Below are positions 6,275-11,579 of a DNA stretch of 11,579 nt, in pieces. The stretch is from the NCBI GenBank assembly GCA_002479145.1, contig DLLX01000022.1, positions 22,270 to 33,848 on the forward strand, written 5' to 3'. The notes beneath the pieces were generated by a model. It made no database searches and had not been told where the DNA came from. It was given only the letters and a program-made list of their open reading frames with translations. The position numbers and the translations under genes were made by a program. Origin of the DNA: Prevotella sp. UBA7551. Its GTDB lineage: Bacteria > Bacteroidota > Bacteroidia > Bacteroidales > Bacteroidaceae. Position 1 is the stretch's first letter; each line of letters opens with the position of its first letter.

Positions 6275-8392
6275 CTATCTCACGGAAGTCTTGATAATTT
6301 TTACAGAGCCGTCAGTATAAGTAACACTCTTCATATAAAGTCCGTGCGTAGGTTTACTGATCTTGCGTCCACTGAGATCATAGTAGACAACACTCTTGAC
6401 GACGGTCTTCCCCTGTTCCGCAGCTTTTACGCCCGTTACATCGTATGTTACCATTCCGCTCTTCAGTTTATTTTCACCATCCAGATAGAAAGCCTGTATG
6501 CCTACCGTGCTGAAATCGTTGGTATAGAAATACACGGTGTGCTTGAGGTCATCGATATAGAAGTCGAAAAAGTTCTGATAGTCGTATGGTACATCAGTCA
6601 TTTCCTCATCGACCATGTATGCGCCAGGGGTGAATGTGAACAGTTTGTCATCGAGGAAAATGTTGTAATACAGTTGCTTGGCGTCAAGTTGGTTGCCATC
6701 TTTGTCTGTTTTATCGAGGAAGAACTGTACATAGCTGTACCCCATATTGTCGTCGTATGGCTCGAAATAATCGATTACTGGGTCACCGGGTGCACTGATG
6801 GTGGCAGTCCATGCCTTGAGTTGTGGTTCCCAATAGGAAGTCAGAAAGTTGACAAGCTCTTTTCCTTGATTGATGAGGAATCCGCCTTTGCTTGTGAGTG
6901 TTTTATTGGTTGCGTCATAGTCAAACACCAGTTCCTTCTCAAACCAGACGCTGTCCTGTAGTGTTGTGCCGAAAGGAGATTCACTCTCAATGGTCTTTTT
7001 GCCTGCCGGGAAGAAGTAGGTGTGGATGTTCTTTATGGTGTCAAGGCCCATGTATATTCCACCTTCGAATATTACCTTGTTGCCTTCTATCCTACCTTTA
7101 GTCCACTGCTCAGGCTGATCGTCGTTGATATTGCCCAAGTAGATGTCGTTTCCTTCAATGGCCACATTGACCACACGAGTGTCCTGTGAACCATCGCTCA
7201 ATGTAGTGGTCATGGCATAGGTCTCCGAGGAGGCTTCGGCATTGGCCGGTACGGCGGGTTTTTCGGTGACTTTCTTCAGGAGAATGGTCTTTGAACCATG
7301 TCCTTCCCAGTTCCCACTTGGATAGGCAAGTCCCAGAAGTGCGTCCTTGTCCTCTTCGGCTTTGAAGATGGAGTCACCTCGCATAATGAAGCGAATCGTG
7401 TTGCAGTTGGGGTCGATGACATAATTGATACTACCATCAGAATTCGATTCGGGAATCATTCTTTGCAGATAGTAGTTGTAAGGTTCGTCACCCGAGTTAT
7501 CTACATAGATTTTTTGCGGAAGTTTTACCACGAGCGTGTCGCCCGATCCTTTGGTGGCTTTCATCCACGTATTGGTCACAAATCGCTGTACGGGATTCTT
7601 GATATACACGTTTCCGTCTGTGCCTACTACCACATCCTTGGCTGTTCCGTCCTCTGTATGTGAATAGATGGTGGATAGTTGTTTGATATAACCTTCACTG
7701 TGGTTATAGAGTCCCTTGATCAGTGTACCCTCAGGCTGTTCGCTAATTACGTCTTGCTCTTTTTCGGTCACAGCCATGTCGAAGAGGTATATGTACGCAT
7801 AGGAGTTGTTTGGGTTGGTGGCATGGAAAGCAATGTAGTAATTTCCATCGCTCTCCACGGTGAAATCGAACTTGTCATTGGGGTAGTATTTGTTCCCGTC
7901 TTTCTTTCCACTGGCGAACTTTGTGAACGTCCCGGCATCCTCATTGTTGCTCATCAGCCCAATCTCAAGGTCTCCTCCAGTCTGGTAGGTCACGTACGAA
8001 AGGTCGAGAGTGTAGGTCTTTCCCGTCTCTAACTTGAGTGCTGGAGACACAAAATAATCGTCGGGATACTTCCCATTGTCGCTCACCATTCCCACACCAC
8101 CGGCATAATCGGTGAAGTTTGAGTACATGCTCCACTTCCATGTGCTACCCGCAACAGGGCTGTTGTCGATGGTTGTCCAATCGTTTGCCCATTCTCCAGT
8201 TTCCTCCTTGAACGACGCTGAATAGGGAAGTTCCTTGGTTGTAATTTCTTCTCCATCATTTTCAGGAGAAGGAATCTCAAGAAATGCTGGCTTTGACAGT
8301 GGAACAAATAAAGGTTTTGTTTCAGCAAAACCAGTTGTATGGCTTGCTGCCAGCAATAAAAAAGTGCTTACATTGTAAATAAAATGCTTCAT
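6275..8392 (-). CDS. Secreted protein with jelly-roll (cleaved-adhesin/choice-of-anchor-like) domain and T9SS-like C-terminal tail
   Basis: A 705-residue exported protein. The start is the ATG at 8392 (MKHFIYNVSTFLLLAASHTT), giving a normal signal peptide with cleavage near residue 23 (GFA/ETK). A GTG two codons upstream (8398) is less likely. Residues about 56-208 form a beta-rich domain (LPYSASFKEETGEWANDWTT at the start, DDYFVSPALKLETGKTYTLDLSY in the middle, IAFHATNPNNSYAYIYLFDM at the end) that reads like the cleaved-adhesin/choice-of-anchor J jelly roll of Bacteroidota surface proteins. The middle (about 220-650) is beta-rich and unfamiliar. The last ~38 residues (VVYYDLSGRKIS ... HGLYMKSV ... 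GSVKIIKTSVR) resemble a T9SS sorting domain, so export across the outer membrane and attachment to the surface is inferred. There is a well-formed promoter upstream and a terminator just downstream, so it is monocistronic. It is divergent from an LRR surface protein. Substrate or partner unknown. Confidence 0.82.
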   Translation of the reverse strand: MKHFIYNVSTFLLLAASHTTGFAETKPLFVPLSKPAFLEIPSPENDGEEITTKELPYSASFKEETGEWANDWTTIDNSPVAGSTWKWSMYSNFTDYAGGVGMVSDNGKYPDDYFVSPALKLETGKTYTLDLSYVTYQTGGDLEIGLMSNNEDAGTFTKFASGKKDGNKYYPNDKFDFTVESDGNYYIAFHATNPNNSYAYIYLFDMAVTEKEQDVISEQPEGTLIKGLYNHSEGYIKQLSTIYSHTEDGTAKDVVVGTDGNVYIKNPVQRFVTNTWMKATKGSGDTLVVKLPQKIYVDNSGDEPYNYYLQRMIPESNSDGSINYVIDPNCNTIRFIMRGDSIFKAEEDKDALLGLAYPSGNWEGHGSKTILLKKVTEKPAVPANAEASSETYAMTTTLSDGSQDTRVVNVAIEGNDIYLGNINDDQPEQWTKGRIEGNKVIFEGGIYMGLDTIKNIHTYFFPAGKKTIESESPFGTTLQDSVWFEKELVFDYDATNKTLTSKGGFLINQGKELVNFLTSYWEPQLKAWTATISAPGDPVIDYFEPYDDNMGYSYVQFFLDKTDKDGNQLDAKQLYYNIFLDDKLFTFTPGAYMVDEEMTDVPYDYQNFFDFYIDDLKHTVYFYTNDFSTVGIQAFYLDGENKLKSGMVTYDVTGVKAAEQGKTVVKSVVYYDLSGRKISKPTHGLYMKSVTYTDGSVKIIKTSVR

Positions 8393-8482
8393 AAACACAC
8401 TGTTAAATTAAACATAAATAATTCTGATCTTAATTATGAAGAAGAATTCACTAAGCCAAAATAAAAAATAATAATCCGCTTG

Positions 8483-8513
8483 CAAAATTATATATTCTCT
8501 GTAAAATGGCAAA
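8483..8513 (-). promoter_or_regulatory. Promoter of the secreted jelly-roll protein gene
   Basis: Read on the - strand, TTTG (8513-8510) is followed after 19 bases by TAATTTTG (8490-8483). Both match the Bacteroidota -33 TTTG / -7 TAnnTTTG pair at the expected spacing. Transcription would start near 8476-8478, leaving a leader of about 85 bases before the ATG at 8392. This is the best-formed promoter in the window. Confidence 0.7.
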
Positions 8514-8563
8514 ATTTTTTTTGAGAAAATGGGGGGGTAAGGTTTTTTATTGGAAAAAATATA

Positions 8564-8571
8564 TAACTTTG
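8564..8571 (+). promoter_or_regulatory. -7 promoter box of the LRR protein gene
   Basis: TAACTTTG matches TAnnTTTG exactly. The start of transcription is expected near 8575-8579, giving an unusually short leader of about 15-20 bases. No clean TTTG lies at the -33 spacing (around 8540-8545 the sequence is GGTTTTTT), which suggests a weak or activator-dependent promoter. Confidence 0.55.
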
Positions 8572-8575
8572 CATG

Positions 8576-8600
8576 CATAACCATAAAGTTTATGATTATG
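8576..8600. promoter_or_regulatory. 25-bp near-perfect dyad over the LRR gene start codons
   Basis: The core CATAAAGTTTATG (8582-8594) is a perfect inverted repeat around G8588. After one mismatch (C8581/A8595) it extends through CATAA (8576-8580) and TTATG (8596-8600), so 11 of 12 positions pair. It runs from the predicted transcription start to the second start codon, covering ATG 8592 and ATG 8598. It could be an operator or a 5'-end RNA hairpin that hides the start. AT-rich sequence makes chance dyads more likely. Confidence 0.4.
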
Positions 8601-11579
8601 AGAAAAACTCTACTATTTATTTCATTGGTGCTTGCTCCGTTTTTTTCTATAACGACAAACGCACAGAGTGTGGCTTCGGGAGTGCCATCCATCAAGGTTG
8701 TAACTTCTGGAAAACAAGATGAAGGGAAGCTCCTTTCATTTTCTATTTACACGAAGGAGAAAGGTTTCTACGTTGATTTTGGAAATGGAAACACACGGAA
8801 TTACCCATGGTCAGGAAATGTATCCTTCTCCGACAAGACTTATGGTGATAGCATTAAAATCTACGCAAATAGCGACGATGACCCCATACAGACGTTTAGT
8901 TGTAAGGATGATTCGCTGACATCAGTAGTAATCAATGCTCCTGCATTGACTATATTGGATTGTTCTGGCAACCTTCTTTCCAGCTTAGACCTATCAGGCG
9001 CACCTGCGCTTCAGAAGGTGGTGGCATCCAAAAATAACTTGTTGAAGTTTCAATTTTCTGAGGGAACGGAGCTGACTTACCTTGATGTGAGTCAGAACAA
9101 ACTGGAGGTTATCGACGTGAGCAATAGCAATAAGCTGGAATATCTCAATGCATCGGTAAACAATATGCGTGCCCCGTTGAGCCTGAAGTGGTCCACAGGA
9201 AATGCAATGAAGCACTTCGACATTTCTTGTAATAATTTTTTTAACTTGAATGATATTCCGTCTTATCCAGAGTTGGAGTATTTTGCATTCAACCATAACA
9301 AGATAAGTAGTGTAGATTTGAGTAAGTATCCCAAACTGAAGACACTCAAAATGCAATACAATACAAGTATTAAGACACTCGATCTTTCACAAAATAAGGA
9401 TCTTGAATACTTGGATATTACTGGAACATGGATTGCTAAACTCAACCTTCAACCGTGCAAGCACCTTCAATTCCTCAAAGCTTCGTTGGTAGGATTAGAC
9501 GGAATTGACCTCTCTTGTGTCCCAGAATTGCGAAGCCTCAATGTGGAAAAGTGCGGATTGGAGAGTCTTGACCTTTCTGCAAATACTCAACTTGTCGATG
9601 TAAACGTCGCAGGAAATAACCTCAAAGCACTTGACCTTAGCAAGAATGCGGAGCTGACCAATGTAAATTGCAGCAGCAATTCTATTACTACACTTGAACT
9701 TTCATCACTTGTCAAGCTCGATACTCTTAACTGTTCCATTAACGACATTAGCGTGTTGAACCTTGCCAACAACAGATCCCTCACCACCCTCAATTGCTCT
9801 TCAAATTCCATTGATGAGCTTGACCTAAAGGCTAACAAGCTGCTAAAGTATGTAAATTGTGCTGATAATCAGCTTCCAGAACTTACATTGAGTTCACAAC
9901 TCAACCTTGTGGGCGGCTCAGTGAGCAGTAATGCCATGGATAAGGCGGCACTTGAGAATCTGTTTGCCTCGCTGCCGGATATCAATGGATTAGACATAGA
10001 GCCGGAGAATGCATTATGGAAAGGCGTGTTAACCTATTCGAACAATCCCGGAACCGAGACTGCTGATGCCACGGCACTGACAGCAAAGGGTTGGAAGTCG
10101 CAGGTGTCCTCCGACGTACTTGGTGATGCTTCGGCCATGTTAGTATTCTCACCAGATCTCGTCGGCACAAAAGTTTCGTTTGCTATCGACAGTCCAGGTG
10201 ACATGATGATTGACTGGGGAGACGGAAAAAAGGTTTTTTATAAGTATGTAGAAAAAAACGGATCATACCAAAACATGGAGGGGGTACTACTGAGTACGAC
10301 CATGAAAATATACGCTCCAGAGGCCGTTGACCTTGGAGTGGCCAACGCTTCCATCTCGCAAATCAATGTCAGTAATATGTCCAAGCTGAAACATTTCTCT
10401 TGCTCTGGAAACGCAATCACTGATTTGGATGTCTCGAAGAACGAGGCTTTGGAGCAACTTACTTGCGGTAACAACCCTTTGGTATATCTCAATCTCGGTG
10501 AGGCACAGTCGTTGAAGCAATTGTACTGTGAGAATACGCAGATTAAAACACTCGACTTCAGCAAGAGCAAGTCGCTCAGCTATCTCGATTTACAGAAGAA
10601 TCGGCTCAACAGCCTGGATGTCTCAGGATGTGAAAATTTGGAAACTCTTGACGTGACTTACAACAATCTCTCTTATGTGGATGTCAGTCATTCACCCAAA
10701 CTCACAACCTTTTTTGCGGACAAAAACCAGCTCACGAAGGTTGATTTTACCAACAATCCCCTTCTCCAGAATCTCTCTGTGGGTTTCAACCAGCTGGAAA
10801 CGCTTGACATTTCTAAGCTCAAAGACCTTGTATATGTTTACTGTAATGACAACAAACTAAAGGAACTGAAGCCTGTCAGTAGTGCTATGGTTATGCTTCA
10901 AGCCCAAAACAATCAGATAGGGGATATTGACTTGTCGAAGTGTCCAAGCCTTACAATAGTCGCTTTCAATAACAACCAGCTGACAAGTGCAAATCTTTCA
11001 GCCTGTTCGCTTTTACAAAACTTATGGCTTAATGATAACCAACTGTCAACAATACAAACTCCAAAGGGAGGAATGCCCAAGTTGGAAGTGTTCAACTTGT
11101 CCAACAATCAGTTCGAGACATTCGATTTCTCCATCGTTCCGAGTGTAACAGAGTTAGTCATAAGCGGTAACAAATTTGAAGGTGATATAGACCTTTCACA
11201 AAACAAAAGTCTGGAAAAATTCTTTGCATACGACAACCAAATCGGGAATATTACGTTTTCCAACTCAGGCTTGACCACACTGAGTGTGAGCAATAATCAG
11301 CTGAAATCACTCAACGTACCGAGCAGCGATCTCTATTGGGTGGAGGCTAATAACAATCAGTTGATGGGTGTAAACGTTAGCGCGACCACCAATCTCTACT
11401 TGCTTCACCTCGACAATAACAAGTTAAACAGCCTCAACTTAGATGGCAAGAACATCCTCGTATCCCTGTCCATCCGCAATAATCAGTTTGAAAGCAACTC
11501 GTTGGACAAGCTCTATGGGCAGCTTCCAGACCTCAGCGATGTGGGTGTTTCGTCGGAAAACAGCAGCTGGATGAAGTGG
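8592..11579 (+). CDS. Large secreted leucine-rich-repeat protein, 3' end cut by the window
   Basis: The frame is open from ATG 8592 to the last base (996 codons, no stop), so the protein continues beyond the window. ATG 8598 (MRKTLLFISLVLAPFF) is an alternative start and gives the more typical signal peptide; cleavage is expected near TTNAQ (21-25). The mature protein is a two-fold duplication. Module 1 has a beta head with VDFGNG (61-66), an LRR array (about 110-440) and an end cap (about 447-501, DKAALENLFASLPD, then SNNPG and TAKGW). Module 2 has a head with IDWGDG (540-545), an LRR array (about 582-966) and the start of a second cap (LDKLYGQLPD, 971-980). The repeats follow LxxLDxSxNxxLxxLxCxxNx, like the internalin-J type. 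Surface exposure and ligand or host binding is inferred; the ligand is unknown. The gene is AT-rich compared with the operon at the left. A C-terminal anchoring or T9SS signal would lie outside the window. Confidence 0.9.
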   Translation, partial: MIMRKTLLFISLVLAPFFSITTNAQSVASGVPSIKVVTSGKQDEGKLLSFSIYTKEKGFYVDFGNGNTRNYPWSGNVSFSDKTYGDSIKIYANSDDDPIQTFSCKDDSLTSVVINAPALTILDCSGNLLSSLDLSGAPALQKVVASKNNLLKFQFSEGTELTYLDVSQNKLEVIDVSNSNKLEYLNASVNNMRAPLSLKWSTGNAMKHFDISCNNFFNLNDIPSYPELEYFAFNHNKISSVDLSKYPKLKTLKMQYNTSIKTLDLSQNKDLEYLDITGTWIAKLNLQPCKHLQFLKASLVGLDGIDLSCVPELRSLNVEKCGLESLDLSANTQLVDVNVAGNNLKALDLSKNAELTNVNCSSNSITTLELSSLVKLDTLNCSINDISVLNLANNRSLTTLNCSSNSIDELDLKANKLLKYVNCADNQLPELTLSSQLNLVGGSVSSNAMDKAALENLFASLPDINGLDIEPENALWKGVLTYSNNPGTETADATALTAKGWKSQVSSDVLGDASAMLVFSPDLVGTKVSFAIDSPGDMMIDWGDGKKVFYKYVEKNGSYQNMEGVLLSTTMKIYAPEAVDLGVANASISQINVSNMSKLKHFSCSGNAITDLDVSKNEALEQLTCGNNPLVYLNLGEAQSLKQLYCENTQIKTLDFSKSKSLSYLDLQKNRLNSLDVSGCENLETLDVTYNNLSYVDVSHSPKLTTFFADKNQLTKVDFTNNPLLQNLSVGFNQLETLDISKLKDLVYVYCNDNKLKELKPVSSAMVMLQAQNNQIGDIDLSKCPSLTIVAFNNNQLTSANLSACSLLQNLWLNDNQLSTIQTPKGGMPKLEVFNLSNNQFETFDFSIVPSVTELVISGNKFEGDIDLSQNKSLEKFFAYDNQIGNITFSNSGLTTLSVSNNQLKSLNVPSSDLYWVEANNNQLMGVNVSATTNLYLLHLDNNKLNSLNLDGKNILVSLSIRNNQFESNSLDKLYGQLPDLSDVGVSSENSSWMKW
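8919..9911 (+). repeat. LRR array 1 of the LRR protein
   Basis: Residues about 110-440 of the LRR protein carry repeats of about 21 residues with the pattern L-x-x-L-D-x-S-x-N. Cysteines at residues 360, 381, 402 and 423 fall exactly 21 apart (TNVNC, DTLNC, TTLNC, KYVNC), marking the inner ladder position. The first part of the array (about 190-310) is less regular. Confidence 0.85.
10335..11489 (+). repeat. LRR array 2 of the LRR protein
   Basis: Residues about 582-966 hold a second LRR array. Cysteines at residues 604, 625, 646 and 751 are all in the same 21-residue register (751 is five periods after 646). Later repeats replace the ladder cysteine by other residues while keeping NNQL/NNKL turns. 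The array is longer than array 1 by about 50 residues. Confidence 0.85.

Noticed and set aside
6218..6961. 247-codon + strand frame opposite the secreted protein
   Set aside because: It begins inside the terminator hairpin and is antisense to a gene with a signal peptide, promoter, terminator and a family-like C-terminal tail.
10238..10570. - strand frames opposite the LRR gene
   Set aside because: The LRR frame is open for 996 codons with a regular repeat pattern; the opposite frames are by-products of that repeat.

Overview
The window looks like chromosomal DNA from a member of the Bacteroidales, most likely Prevotellaceae. Several features point there: promoter -7 boxes of the TAnnTTTG type, mostly weak Shine-Dalgarno sequences, a lipoprotein with a Bacteroidota-style Ig-like/transthyretin-like layout, a secreted protein with a C-terminal tail resembling a type IX secretion (T9SS) sorting signal, and a large Bacteroidota-type leucine-rich-repeat (LRR) protein. 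The genus is inferred from these family-level traits and was not tested by any search.

Region 1 (1-4497, + strand) reads as one operon. A TAAATTTG box at 17-24 precedes a GH3-family acyl-adenylating enzyme (54-1580). A large Ig-like lipoprotein (1626-3635) follows after 45 bp. A secreted DUF3108-family protein (3632-4435) then overlaps the lipoprotein by 4 bp. A long hairpin plus T-tract (4449-4496) ends the unit. The operon joins a cytosolic carboxylate-activating enzyme to two exported envelope proteins.

Region 2 (4498-5929, + strand) holds an AzgA-like NCS2 purine permease, followed by a strong intrinsic terminator (5888-5929).

Region 3 (5839-6274) is a 436-bp gap between convergent genes. 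It has a terminator at each side and, between them, an orphan TATCTTTG box that could start a short RNA ending at the symmetric terminator (6212-6253). No convincing protein gene is seen there.

Region 4 (6275-11579) is a divergent pair of exported proteins. On the - strand is a 705-residue protein with a jelly-roll (cleaved-adhesin/choice-of-anchor-like) domain and a T9SS-like tail (8392 down to 6275). On the + strand is an LRR protein (from 8592) that stays open to the end of the window, at least 996 residues. The LRR protein is a tandem duplication of a whole module: a GDG-type beta head, an LRR array with a 21-residue cysteine ladder, and an end cap. The ~200-bp AT-rich divergent promoter holds a well-formed - strand promoter, a + strand -7 box, a G7 tract, and a 25-bp near-perfect dyad covering both candidate start codons of the LRR gene.

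The left half is GC-rich (37/60 G+C in 601-660). The LRR gene is AT-rich (17/60 in 9361-9420; 19/60 in 11161-11220), so the surface-protein region may have a different history from the housekeeping half. No rRNA, tRNA, CRISPR array, insertion sequence or defence system was seen. The most notable points are the duplicated LRR module, its dyad-covered translation start, and the unexplained GH3-lipoprotein-DUF3108 operon.
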